The notes below the pieces were generated by a model. It made no database searches. It was not told the DNA's origin and saw nothing but the letters and a program-made list of their open reading frames with translations. Made by a program: the position numbers and the translations under genes. A stretch of 21,634 bases of DNA from CALCMJ01 sp964475415 (GTDB taxonomy: Bacteria > Bacteroidota > Bacteroidia > Chitinophagales > Saprospiraceae). Position 1 is the stretch's first letter. Every line of letters starts with the position of its first letter. Below are positions 1 to 7,202 of the stretch, in pieces. Where the stretch lies: the NCBI GenBank assembly GCA_964475415.1, contig CAYYWZ010000069.1:1-21634 (forward strand), given 5' to 3'.

Positions 1-86
1 ATTTTTCATGTATTCATTTTATTGAGATAAGCACAACTAGATTACATAATTACGCTCTATCCTTAGAAACAAGTAAAAATTAACTG

Positions 87-786
87 TTATCTAGTAACCA
101 CTATTCTTTCTACTGTTTTTTGCGCAGAACTCAAATCTCTTATTTCTAAGAGATAAGTTCCTTCTGGAATCTTATGTGTAAGAATCTGATTTGTATTCGA
201 TTTTGTTAAAATTACTTTGCCTACTACATTATATAGAATAACTCTGTAATTGAGATTTCCATCCACGTCTATGTTTATAATATCTGAGGTGGGTTTAGTA
301 TATATATGAACCGTTATGTCATATATTTCGTGCGTAGAGGTAAGTAAATCTATTCCATCACAATCCTCATCTACATCATTGTTTGTAATTTCCTCCGCAT
401 CAGGATTTATACTAGCGTCTTCATCATCACAATCATCATTCAGAACAAATCCATCCTGATCTAAATCGTCATCTAATGTGTCCGGGTCACAATCATCATC
501 GATTCCATTGTAAGGTTCTTCTTCTTGGTCTGGGTTGATGTGCGGATTCGTATCATCACAATCTTCTAGGGCAGAAAAGCCATCACCGTCCATATCCTCT
601 AGTACAGCATTAGGATCATAGAAACCAAAATCGACAGAATTATTTCCTGCAGCATCAAAATCAAATATACAATTTTCTGGATCGCCCGTCTAAGGGTTCG
701 CCATCAAGTGTAAGTCTTACTATACCTGAGAAAATATCTGTGAATGCATTTCCAGAACCATTGTTATCGAAATCCACATCATTCTA
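87..786 (-). pseudogene. Decayed 3' end of a T9SS surface protein (SdrD_B-like, MopE repeats, sorting tail)
   Basis: The intact reading frame (593 down to 87, 168 residues from an internal Met) holds two to three MopE-type putative metal-binding repeats (DxDxDGF...DCDD...INPD). They are followed by a short T9SS type A-like sorting tail with the usual beta-rich pattern (RVILYNVVGKVI, then PEGTYLLEI) ending VVTR. The frame stays open upstream of that Met to a stop at about 692 and encodes DPENCIFDFDAAGNNSVDFGFYDP, split here as DPENCIFDFDAAGNN and SVDFGFYDP, the typical end of an SdrD_B-like domain. The preceding part of the same domain (DVDFDNNGSGNAFTDIFSG and LTLDGEP) sits in another frame, about 690-783, so one indel near 685-695 breaks it. 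Nothing recognisable lies further upstream: no signal peptide and no large N-terminal region. It is therefore a truncated, frameshifted relic. A short secreted protein starting at the internal Met is unlikely because it would have no export signal. Confidence 0.75.
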
Positions 787-988
787 CTTTTTGTTTTATG
801 TAAGTAGACTTTGAAGTGTTATTTTATCTAAAAAGGATTAGGGACTGTAATAAAGATGAATAAGATATATCGAACATTATTGTTGATAAACTTACTGCTT
901 ACAGAAAGATAACATAAGTACTTTAAGAACTAATGCAGACTACTTATGTAGTTATAGCTATAGTTGTATATTTGATTTTGACAAGCAT
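787..988. other. Intergenic region between the surface-protein relic and the ccm operon
   Basis: No open frame or RNA is seen. The region is AT-rich and ends with the -7 element in front of ccmB (967-974). The missing 5' part of the relic on the minus strand would have lain here and beyond, but no coding trace is left. Confidence 0.5.
967..974 (+). promoter_or_regulatory. -7 promoter element of the ccmB operon
   Basis: TATATTTG matches the Bacteroidota primary-sigma -7 consensus TAnnTTTG exactly. It ends only 14 bases before the ATG of ccmB, so the predicted 5' leader is under about 10 bases. No clear -33 TTG is seen at the right distance. The 17 bases TATATTTGATTTTGACA recur at 8381 in front of the S24 repressor. 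Confidence 0.6.
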
Positions 989-1642
989 ATGTTACGTAAT
1001 ATATACCATATAATAAGGCACGAGTTATTACTAGAGTTTCGCCAGAAGATTGCGATTGGAGGGATTCTCTTATTTCTTTTTTCTAGCGTCTTTGTTGTAG
1101 ATAAGGTTTTTCAGAATATCCAAGTATTTACCTGGAACGCAGTATTTTGGATTCTTTTTCTTTTTATTGCTGTCAATAGTTTGTTGAAGAGTTACAGTAT
1201 GTTCGAACAAAATAAGTTTATGTATTATTTTAGTTTGTATCATCCTTCTGAACTTGCCATAGCTAAGATTATTTACAATAGTTTATTACTTTTTCTTCTG
1301 GGAATCTTGCTATTTGTCACTTTATCTCTTCTTACTGTCCAGCCTGTAAAGATTATATCTACTTTTTTCTTAGGACTTTTTCTAGCTAGTATAGGTATTG
1401 GTTCTAGTGTTTCCTTTCTTTCGCTTATTTCCTCTAAGGGGCAAAACTCCCATATACTTATAACTATATTGTCTTTACCAGTGCTATTACCTATTCTTTT
1501 GATTATGGTTAAGATCACTGCCGTGAGCATAGGAATTCTAGAGGATACGTCCTTAGAGACAGATTTTATAATTTTATTAGGAATAGATATGCTTTCTATA
1601 GGTCTTTCATTAATATTATTTCCATATTTGTGGAGAAATTAA
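989..1642 (+). CDS. ccmB: Heme exporter protein CcmB (ABC-2-type permease)
   Basis: A 217-residue polytopic inner-membrane protein, the usual CcmB length (about 220). It has a short cytoplasmic N-terminus (HIIRHELLLEFRQK, the typical CcmB start) and about six hydrophobic segments. The family is the permease half of CcmAB, the ABC transporter whose ATP hydrolysis releases heme-loaded CcmE from the CcmC complex during System I cytochrome c maturation. The following genes, ccmC and ccmD-like, confirm the assignment. No CcmA ATPase or CcmE is present, so both must be encoded elsewhere. The gene stands first in the operon, directly behind a -7 box, with almost no leader. Identification is by overall pattern and context, and I am confident of it. 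Confidence 0.85.
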   Translation: MLRNIYHIIRHELLLEFRQKIAIGGILLFLFSSVFVVDKVFQNIQVFTWNAVFWILFLFIAVNSLLKSYSMFEQNKFMYYFSLYHPSELAIAKIIYNSLLLFLLGILLFVTLSLLTVQPVKIISTFFLGLFLASIGIGSSVSFLSLISSKGQNSHILITILSLPVLLPILLIMVKITAVSIGILEDTSLETDFIILLGIDMLSIGLSLILFPYLWRN

Positions 1643-1647
1643 TATTG

Positions 1648-2712
1648 ATGTTTGTCAAATCGCATTGGTGGAAAATTTTATGTGTTCTTATACTGCTCTA
1701 TGTACTTATTGCGGGACTTTCGATTCCCCTTAAGCCAGGGATTGTAGGTGTAAGTCCGGTGAGCGTTACCTCAGGAACTACAACAGAGATTGAGGTAATA
1801 GGTTATAACAGTCATTTCTTAGATGCTAATAAGAAGAGTGCATGGCTCCGCTTAGACGAAAATCATCTTATTGCTGCAAAAAATATTAATCCACGATCTG
1901 ATAATACACTAGATATAACTTTTGATATTCCTGCTGCTTTACCAGAGAATGTTACAGAACCTTATGCTACTTTGATTTTGGATAATGATGTTGATGGTAC
2001 ATCTATTTTGCCAGGTACTATTTATGTCAAAAAAAATACGGATAATGGTAATAGTCTAGCAAGCTGGACCAGTGATGAAATTGTGCTGTATGAAACAGAT
2101 CTTCCCTTTCTTTTTCCGTTTAGGAATATTCTCAACGAAACTATACGGAATACATTCTTTCATATAGCTATATGGTTCGCTATGTTTTTTGTTTTGATAT
2201 TATCATTAATACAAAGTATAAAATATCTTATCTCTAAAAATCATGTGTGTGATATAAGGGCAGCTGCCTATGCCGAAGTTGGTATTATATTCGGACTGAT
2301 AGGTATAGCTACTGGTAGTATCTGGGCTAAGTTTACATGGGGCGCATTCTGGACCTCTGATGTAAAACTAAATATGAGTGCAATAGCCATATTGATTTAT
2401 GTAGCTTATGGAATTTTAAGAGGATCTATAACAGATAGAGACAGTAAGGCTAGAGTTTCTGCAGCATATAATATTTTCGCATTTTTTGCGATGATTCCCT
2501 TAATATTTATTATCCCTCGGATGACAGATAGTCTCCATCCAGGAAATGGAGGGAATCCAGCTTTAGGAGGCGAAGATTTAGATAATACCTTAAGAATGAT
2601 TTTTTATCCAGCGATAATTGGTTGGTCTATATTGGCCTACTGGATGAGTAGTTTGAAGATAAGGCTTAAGACAGCGTATGAAAAATTTATCAACCAAAAT
2701 AAGAAATCTTAG
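1648..2712 (+). CDS. ccmC: CcmC-type heme-handling protein with a large periplasmic insertion
   Basis: This inner-membrane protein belongs to the heme-handling (WWD) family that passes heme to CcmE. With start ATG 1648 it has 354 residues and begins MFVKSHWWKI, the usual Bacteroidota opening. A GTG at 1630 would add six residues and overlap ccmB by 13 bases. After TM1 (about residues 9-28) comes a non-membrane, Ig/TIG-like beta segment of about 110-120 residues (PGIVGVSPVSVTSGTTTEIE onward). The CcmC core then follows: His172 in FFHIAIW, a variant tryptophan-rich motif (SIWAKFTWGAFWTSD, about residues 224-238) and a second ligand-type His297 in DSLHPG. Both His positions fit the heme-ligand histidines of classical CcmC. 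Classical CcmC is about 220-245 residues, so the extra length is this insertion plus a longer loop. It ends three bases before the ccmD-like gene, consistent with cotranscription. Confidence 0.85.
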   Translation: MFVKSHWWKILCVLILLYVLIAGLSIPLKPGIVGVSPVSVTSGTTTEIEVIGYNSHFLDANKKSAWLRLDENHLIAAKNINPRSDNTLDITFDIPAALPENVTEPYATLILDNDVDGTSILPGTIYVKKNTDNGNSLASWTSDEIVLYETDLPFLFPFRNILNETIRNTFFHIAIWFAMFFVLILSLIQSIKYLISKNHVCDIRAAAYAEVGIIFGLIGIATGSIWAKFTWGAFWTSDVKLNMSAIAILIYVAYGILRGSITDRDSKARVSAAYNIFAFFAMIPLIFIIPRMTDSLHPGNGGNPALGGEDLDNTLRMIFYPAIIGWSILAYWMSSLKIRLKTAYEKFINQNKKS

Positions 2713-2715
2713 ATT

Positions 2716-2943
2716 ATGAGAAAGATTTCTAAACTAATATTTAAAACTTTATTAATAATACCTTTTATACTATCTTTTGCTCCGCGTATCCATGCGCAGG
2801 AGAGTATAGATTTTTTGAGAAGTACAGGGAAAATATATTCAGTTATAGCAGTTGTTGTAATTGTCTTTCTCGGTATTATCTTCTTTCTAATCAGACTAGA
2901 AAAGAAAGTAAAAGAAATAGAAAAAAAAGTATCAAATGAGTGA
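2716..2943 (+). CDS. CcmD-family small membrane protein
   Basis: A 75-residue protein. An N-terminal hydrophobic stretch looks like a signal peptide (LIFKTLLIIPFILSF, cleavage near IHAQ|E). Then come a short periplasmic segment containing DFLRSTGKIYSV, one transmembrane helix (about residues 42-60) and a charged lysine/glutamate tail. This is the layout of the Bacteroidota CcmD-like family. In System I, CcmD is a small helper needed to release holo-CcmE from CcmC, and the position directly after ccmC fits. It overlaps the next gene by 8 bases (ATGAGTGA), which suggests translational coupling. Sequence similarity to E. coli CcmD is too low to see by eye, so the call rests on architecture and context. 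Confidence 0.75.
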   Translation: MRKISKLIFKTLLIIPFILSFAPRIHAQESIDFLRSTGKIYSVIAVVVIVFLGIIFFLIRLEKKVKEIEKKVSNE

Positions 2944-4354
2944 AAAACAAGCCAGATTTTATGAAAGTGTTCAGCAGAACTTTGATAAGGCAGCTGCTCT
3001 TACGGATATTCCTAAGGGGCTACTAGAGCAAATCAAAGTTTGTAATGCTGTTTACCAAATGAGATTCCCTGTAAAAATAGGTAATTCATTTCAGGTAATA
3101 GAAGCTTACAGAGTACAGCACTCTCATCATAGATTACCAACTAAGGGAGGAATAAGATTTAGTCACCTTGTAAATCAAGAAGAGGTGATGGCATTAGCAA
3201 CACTAATGACTTACAAATGTGCACTGGTAGATGTGCCTTTTGGCGGCGCAAAAGGAGGTGTCAAAATAAGCCCTAGAAAATATGATGCAGTTGCAATGGA
3301 GAAGATAACTAGGAGATATACTGTCGAGTTAATCAGAAAAAACTTCATAGGTCCAGGTATCGATGTACCTGCTCCTGATTATGGAACAGGACCTAGAGAG
3401 ATGGCTTGGATACTAGATACCTATCAACAAATGAAGAATGGAGAAATAGATTCCGCTGGTTGTGTGACTGGAAAACCAGTAAGTCAAAACGGTATCAGGG
3501 GCAGAACGGAAGCAACAGGAAGAGGTGTTTTCTATGGTCTAAGAGAATTCTGCGAGCAAGAAAAAACAATGAAGGCTCTAGGGATGGAAAAAGGAATAGC
3601 TGGAAAGACGATGGTAATACAAGGGCTTGGAAATGTGGGAACCTATACAGGTACTATTTCGCAAGAAGAAGGCGATGCTATCATTGTAGGAGTTTCAGAG
3701 ATAGAGGGAACGATCTACAATCCGAAGGGAATAGATATTGCTAAGCTTGTAAAATACAGGCAGAAGAATAAAACAATTATAGGTTTCCCCGGGACTAAAA
3801 AACTCAAGGTAAGAGAAGACTGGGTAGGAATAGAATGTGATATTCTTGTACCTGCTGCATTAGAGAGTCAGATCCATAAGGGCAATGCTAAGAAAGTTAA
3901 AGCTAAAATTATAGGAGAAGCTGCAAATGGTCCTGTTACTAAGCAAGCAGAAGATATTTTGCTTAAAAAAGGAGTAGCTATTATTCCTGATATGTATATC
4001 AATGCTGGAGGTGTAACTGTTTCTTATTTTGAATGGTTGAAAAATCTTTCACATATGAGATTCGGAAGAATGCAAAAAAGATTTGACCATAATGCTTACA
4101 ATAGGATAGTGAGTCTAGTCGAGAAAACGACAGGTAAGCATATAGGAGCAAAGGAAAGAGATTTTCTGACAAGAGGTGCTGACGAAGAAGATCTAGTCAG
4201 ATCAGGTCTTGAGGAGACGATGATCAATTCTTTCCACCAGATCAATGATGTCTATAAAAGAAGAAAGAAAGTAGTAGACTATAGATCAGCGGCATTTATA
4301 GTAGCGCTTAATAAGATCGCTAGTGATTATATTAATCTGGGTGTATTCCCATAG
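2936..4354 (+). CDS. Glu/Leu/Phe/Val dehydrogenase (probable glutamate dehydrogenase)
   Basis: A 472-residue member of the amino-acid dehydrogenase superfamily, which oxidatively deaminates an L-amino acid to a 2-oxo acid and ammonia (or the reverse) with NAD(P). Visible motifs: PTKGGIRFS with substrate-binding Lys70; ALVDVPFGGAKGG with catalytic Lys106; GPGIDVPAPDYGT with catalytic Asp148; SQNGIRGRTEATGRGV; and the Rossmann dinucleotide motif QGLGNVG at about 229-235. GEAANGPVT and INAGGVTVSYFEWLKN follow in the C-terminal half. The length suits a hexameric glutamate dehydrogenase better than the shorter Leu/Phe enzymes, but specificity cannot be fixed by eye. An acidic residue in VSEIEG after the Rossmann fold hints at NAD preference. 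Its start lies inside the ccmD-like gene, so it is the last gene of the ccm operon, followed by a strong terminator. Confidence 0.9.
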   Translation: MSEKQARFYESVQQNFDKAAALTDIPKGLLEQIKVCNAVYQMRFPVKIGNSFQVIEAYRVQHSHHRLPTKGGIRFSHLVNQEEVMALATLMTYKCALVDVPFGGAKGGVKISPRKYDAVAMEKITRRYTVELIRKNFIGPGIDVPAPDYGTGPREMAWILDTYQQMKNGEIDSAGCVTGKPVSQNGIRGRTEATGRGVFYGLREFCEQEKTMKALGMEKGIAGKTMVIQGLGNVGTYTGTISQEEGDAIIVGVSEIEGTIYNPKGIDIAKLVKYRQKNKTIIGFPGTKKLKVREDWVGIECDILVPAALESQIHKGNAKKVKAKIIGEAANGPVTKQAEDILLKKGVAIIPDMYINAGGVTVSYFEWLKNLSHMRFGRMQKRFDHNAYNRIVSLVEKTTGKHIGAKERDFLTRGADEEDLVRSGLEETMINSFHQINDVYKRRKKVVDYRSAAFIVALNKIASDYINLGVFP

Positions 4355-4378
4355 AGGTCATTGACATAGATAATTATA

Positions 4379-4410
4379 ATGGAGAACAATTTTTGTTCTC
4401 CATTTTTTTT
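4379..4410 (+). terminator. Rho-independent terminator of the ccm-gdh operon
   Basis: A perfect 11-bp stem (ATGGAGAACAA at 4379-4389 with TTGTTCTCCAT at 4393-4403), a 3-base loop, and an eight-T run at 4403-4410. It lies 25 bases after the dehydrogenase stop codon. Confidence 0.9.
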
Positions 4411-4640
4411 GCGCTTCATGCTTGTTCTATGCTAGTTTCGAAATTATAACCTTGAGAATAATCTATCGAAGTATCATTTATGTCAATTGGGGGGAGCTGT
4501 AATTCTATTTTGAAATTCTACTCATAGATTTTCTACTTCGATTAGTCCGATATATTTCTTCATTGGTATGAAGGGGTGCAACTTTCTTCACCATTATGCA
4601 GTCTTTCTAGTGTATTTCCTAACCATTAAATATTTAACTA

Positions 4641-4991
4641 ATGAACAAATTAAAATTATTTCTAGCCGCTGTTCTGCTTAGCGTAACGACAACTTTTTCA
4701 TTTGCTACCAATGATGCATTGTTATCAAATAACCCTTCCACAAATTCTGATTTAAGATCAGAAATTAATGATCTTTTTGACAACCTAGATGTAGAAGCAT
4801 TAGCTATCGAGGGAGAAGAGAAAATTACTATCGAATTTATAGTGACTGATGACTCTAAAATATTAGTCACAAAAACCTCTAACAAGAGATTAGACGATAC
4901 TGTCAAATATTTACTAAACTATAAGACAGTTTCTACTGAGAATATAAAAAAGAACGAGAAGTATATTCTGCCTATCATTCTGAAGAAGTAG
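4641..4991 (+). CDS. Small secreted protein of unknown function
   Basis: A 116-residue protein with a clear N-terminal signal peptide (KLKLFLAAVLLSVTTTFSFA|TND). A helical, acidic middle part follows (LRSEINDLFDNLDVEALAIE). The C-terminal beta-rich segment (KITIEFIVTDDSKILVTKTS, then LDDTVKYLLNY, ending YILPIILKK) has the rhythm of the small secreted Bacteroidota proteins with a TonB-C-like fold. I do not recognise a named family. It stands alone between a terminator and the Lrp gene, and a hairpin follows it. Probably periplasmic. An open frame on the opposite strand mirrors it and lacks any start context. Confidence 0.7.
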   Translation: MNKLKLFLAAVLLSVTTTFSFATNDALLSNNPSTNSDLRSEINDLFDNLDVEALAIEGEEKITIEFIVTDDSKILVTKTSNKRLDDTVKYLLNYKTVSTENIKKNEKYILPIILKK

Positions 4992-5008
4992 CGAGAGTTT
5001 TTTATTAT

Positions 5009-5050
5009 CGTGGGGATCCATAAATATGGGCCCTCACGTATTTAATTTCT
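5009..5050 (+). terminator. Probable terminator after the small secreted gene
   Basis: CGTGGGGATCCAT (5009-5021) can pair with ATGGGCCCTCACG (5026-5038): 13 positions with two G-T pairs, one A-C mismatch and a 4-base loop. A T-rich but interrupted stretch follows. It is one of the few GC-rich spots nearby. The weak T-run lowers confidence. Confidence 0.5.
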
Positions 5051-5087
5051 TAAAACACGATTTCAAAAAAATATTAATGATCAAAAA

Positions 5088-5118
5088 TTGAATTTATAAA
5101 AATATTATTCTATTTTCG
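5088..5118 (+). promoter_or_regulatory. Candidate promoter of the Lrp-family gene
   Basis: TTG at 5088-5090, a 20-base spacer, then TATTTTCG at 5111-5118. The latter is one base off the Bacteroidota -7 consensus TAnnTTTG. The gene's ATG is 23 bases downstream. Confidence 0.45.
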
Positions 5119-5141
5119 CGCCTAACAAATTAATAATTACC

Positions 5142-5621
5142 ATGGCAGATAATATGAAATTAGACAAAATCGACCTAAATATATTAAAACTTCTACAACA
5201 AAATAGCAAGATAACGAACCTAGAGTTATCAAAACAAATAGGTCTTTCGCCTGCCCCAACTTTAGAGCGAGTAAAAAAGCTAGAAACTTCAGGTATAATA
5301 GGCAGCTATCATGCAAAAGTAGATGCAGATAAAATAGGCCTTAAAGTTAGGACCTTTGTACTTGTATCACTAGCTTGGCAAAAGGAAAATGCACTTGAAA
5401 ATTTCATTGACAAACTACAAACAATAGATGAAGTTACAGAGTGCTATATCATAACAGGTGACGCCGACTTTTTGCTAAAAATTATATGTAGAGATATTCC
5501 TTCTTATGAACAATTGTTGTTCAAAAAATTATCACAAATAGAAGAAATAGAAAGGCTGAAAACACTCATGACCCTGTCTAAGGTTAAGAAATCCAAAGTT
5601 CTGCCTTACGATTACATCTAG
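5142..5621 (+). CDS. Lrp/AsnC-family transcriptional regulator
   Basis: A 159-residue protein of the usual Lrp/AsnC length. The N-terminal winged helix-turn-helix (about residues 7-55) carries the family signature LDKIDLNILKLLQQNSKITN followed by LSKQIGLSPAPTLERVKKLE. The C-terminal ligand-binding RAM/AsnC domain (about 68-150) includes VLVSLAWQKE, VTECYIITGDADFLLKI and ERLKTLMTLSKVKKS. Lrp-type proteins form dimers to octamers and sense amino acids or related metabolites. The divergent tail gives no hint of the effector here. It is followed after 11 bases by the TraB/GumN-family gene, so the two are probably cotranscribed. Confidence 0.9.
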   Translation: MADNMKLDKIDLNILKLLQQNSKITNLELSKQIGLSPAPTLERVKKLETSGIIGSYHAKVDADKIGLKVRTFVLVSLAWQKENALENFIDKLQTIDEVTECYIITGDADFLLKIICRDIPSYEQLLFKKLSQIEEIERLKTLMTLSKVKKSKVLPYDYI

Positions 5622-5632
5622 GTCATTGTAAG

Positions 5633-6475
5633 ATGACCAAAAATAAGTCAGGACAATACCATACTTTATTGTTCCATTTCGTGTCCTCCGACCTTATGTC
5701 GAGTGGATTCTTATTTGGGACTATGCATGTCAGTGATGATAGAGCTTTTACCTTTTATAATGATGCAATAGCTTGTTTAAATAAGTGCAATATTCATGCT
5801 TCAGAAGTCGATCTTAATGTTCCTGCAGATTATGATATGGCATCTATGTTGCTCATGAGAAATAATGATCTAAGGGAGTTACTCACTAAGCGTCAGTACG
5901 AAAAAGTAAGAGCTATATTACTGAAGTCTTTCGAACTAGATATTTCTGGCTTTGATAAAATGGTTCCTTTGCTTATTGTAAATAAGCTTACAGAAATCAT
6001 TTTATCAAATGGTCAGTTTAATACGCCATTAGATTTAAAACTTTGGCAATACGCGATGTCTAGAGGGTTAAGGACTACAGGCTTAGAAAATTTTAATACC
6101 CATTTCAATGTTTTGCATAAAATTCCATACGAAGAACAAGCTCGTGCTCTCTATAAGATGAGTAAAAACATATCGTCATTTCGAAGAAATATATATAGTT
6201 TAAGTAAGGCCTATACAGAAGGGGATATAAAAACGCTATATAAGAAGTCTAAGTCATCACTAGGTAAGATGAAGAAAATAATGCTTCATGATAGAAATGA
6301 AATTATGCATAAAGCTATCATTAAGTTGGCTATTAAAAATAGACTTTTTGTAGCTGTAGGTGCGGCACATTTGAGTGGTAATCATGGATTGATAGCTAGG
6401 CTAAAAAGAGATGGTTTCAAGGTGAAACCTATATTGCCTCTTTCTTCCGGAATAAATAAAATGGAAGAAGAATGA
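5633..6475 (+). CDS. TraB/GumN (PrgY)-family protein
   Basis: A 280-residue protein with the hallmarks of the TraB/PrgY/GumN superfamily: an N-terminal GTMH motif (residues 29-32), a conserved acidic position in HASEVDL (Glu58), and a C-terminal VGAAH motif (242-246) followed by a glycine-rich turn and LIARLKRDGFKVKPI. Tiki, a member of this superfamily, uses such GxxH/Glu positions as a metal-dependent protease site; whether this protein is active is unknown. No signal peptide is visible, unlike many Bacteroidota GumN-type proteins, so it may be cytoplasmic. It follows the Lrp-type gene by 11 bases. Its last 47 bases overlap, tail to tail, the minus-strand membrane protein gene. Confidence 0.8.
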   Translation: MTKNKSGQYHTLLFHFVSSDLMSSGFLFGTMHVSDDRAFTFYNDAIACLNKCNIHASEVDLNVPADYDMASMLLMRNNDLRELLTKRQYEKVRAILLKSFELDISGFDKMVPLLIVNKLTEIILSNGQFNTPLDLKLWQYAMSRGLRTTGLENFNTHFNVLHKIPYEEQARALYKMSKNISSFRRNIYSLSKAYTEGDIKTLYKKSKSSLGKMKKIMLHDRNEIMHKAIIKLAIKNRLFVAVGAAHLSGNHGLIARLKRDGFKVKPILPLSSGINKMEEE

Positions 6476-7145
6476 TAGAAAATAATACGACTAACAGAAC
6501 TTCCAGGCTTAATATATAATATGGCCACGGCCCTAGTAAGTTGTAAATGGTGTCACCATCAGGTTTCCATCGAAGATACAGATAATTCGCATCTAGAAAT
6601 ACACTGATATGATACATAAAGAATGCTAATACATTAAGTAGGATCCCTGCTCTTAAAGCATCTCTCCAAGTAAGTCTAAAATCAAAAACAAAGATCCCAT
6701 ATAGCATACAGAAAACCAGTCCGCCATGTACTATAAAATACCTCCAGAACTCGTAGTGAGGAAAAGAATCCTTCAGCGTCGGCGTTATAAGAGCTTGGAA
6801 GGTACCAGCCATAATCCAGAAAAATAATACTGCCCACCATTTTCTATTTTTGCTATACATTACAAAAGGAACGAGAAAAGGCATCATGTTGCATAGGTGT
6901 AATGGAAGATCTTCTTTTATATCAAAAACGCCTAGGTTTAATCTAATTACTATTTTCCCCATTTGGCTCAGCCAAACTATAAGGGCAATTATGGTAATAA
7001 GTGTAACCTGCTGTTTTTCCGATAGATAACGGTTACTTATCCAGATTAATGCAAATCCTATGATAAAGCTTACTAACAGTGTAATCAAATGCTCACCGCC
7101 ATGTAACTCAAAGTTATTGTTATCGACCAAAAAAGAATCCCACAT
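6429..7145 (-). CDS. YwaF/TIGR02206-type integral membrane protein
   Basis: A 238-residue polytopic membrane protein with about seven hydrophobic segments. It matches the remembered pattern of the TIGR02206 (B. subtilis YwaF) family: an N-terminal GGEHLITLLVSF segment, the conserved loop DLPLHLCNMMPFLVPFVMY, then HYEFWRYFIVHGG with histidines and aromatics at the membrane face, and a C-terminal YLRWKPDGDTIYNLLGPWPY motif. The family has no established function. It is divergent from the gene at 7203 (57 bases apart) and converges with the TraB/GumN gene, overlapping its 3' end by 47 bases. Confidence 0.8.
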   Translation of the reverse strand: MWDSFLVDNNNFELHGGEHLITLLVSFIIGFALIWISNRYLSEKQQVTLITIIALIVWLSQMGKIVIRLNLGVFDIKEDLPLHLCNMMPFLVPFVMYSKNRKWWAVLFFWIMAGTFQALITPTLKDSFPHYEFWRYFIVHGGLVFCMLYGIFVFDFRLTWRDALRAGILLNVLAFFMYHISVFLDANYLYLRWKPDGDTIYNLLGPWPYYILSLEVLLVVLFSIILLPFYLFRKKEAI

Positions 7146-7169
7146 AGAAAAATCTATCTTACACTAGTT

Positions 7170-7177
7170 TATATTTG
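7170..7177 (+). promoter_or_regulatory. -7 promoter element of the 7203-8212 gene pair
   Basis: An exact TATATTTG -7 element 25 bases before the TTG start at 7203. No TTG is seen at -33. Its position supports the TTG as the real start, since a transcript would begin near 7184. Confidence 0.5.
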
Positions 7178-7202
7178 CACTAAAATAAGAATCTTATAAT
7201 AA

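Noticed and set aside
1630..1647. GTG start for ccmC overlapping ccmB
   Set aside because: The ATG at 1648 gives the usual MxVKSxWWK opening and avoids the overlap. The GTG remains possible.
3406..3744. A 112-codon open frame on the plus strand
   Set aside because: It lies wholly inside the dehydrogenase gene in another frame, and its product is an arginine/tryptophan-rich sequence without any domain.
4634..4906. A 90-codon open frame opposite the small secreted gene
   Set aside because: The plus-strand frame has a clear signal peptide and a normal gene layout; the minus frame has neither.
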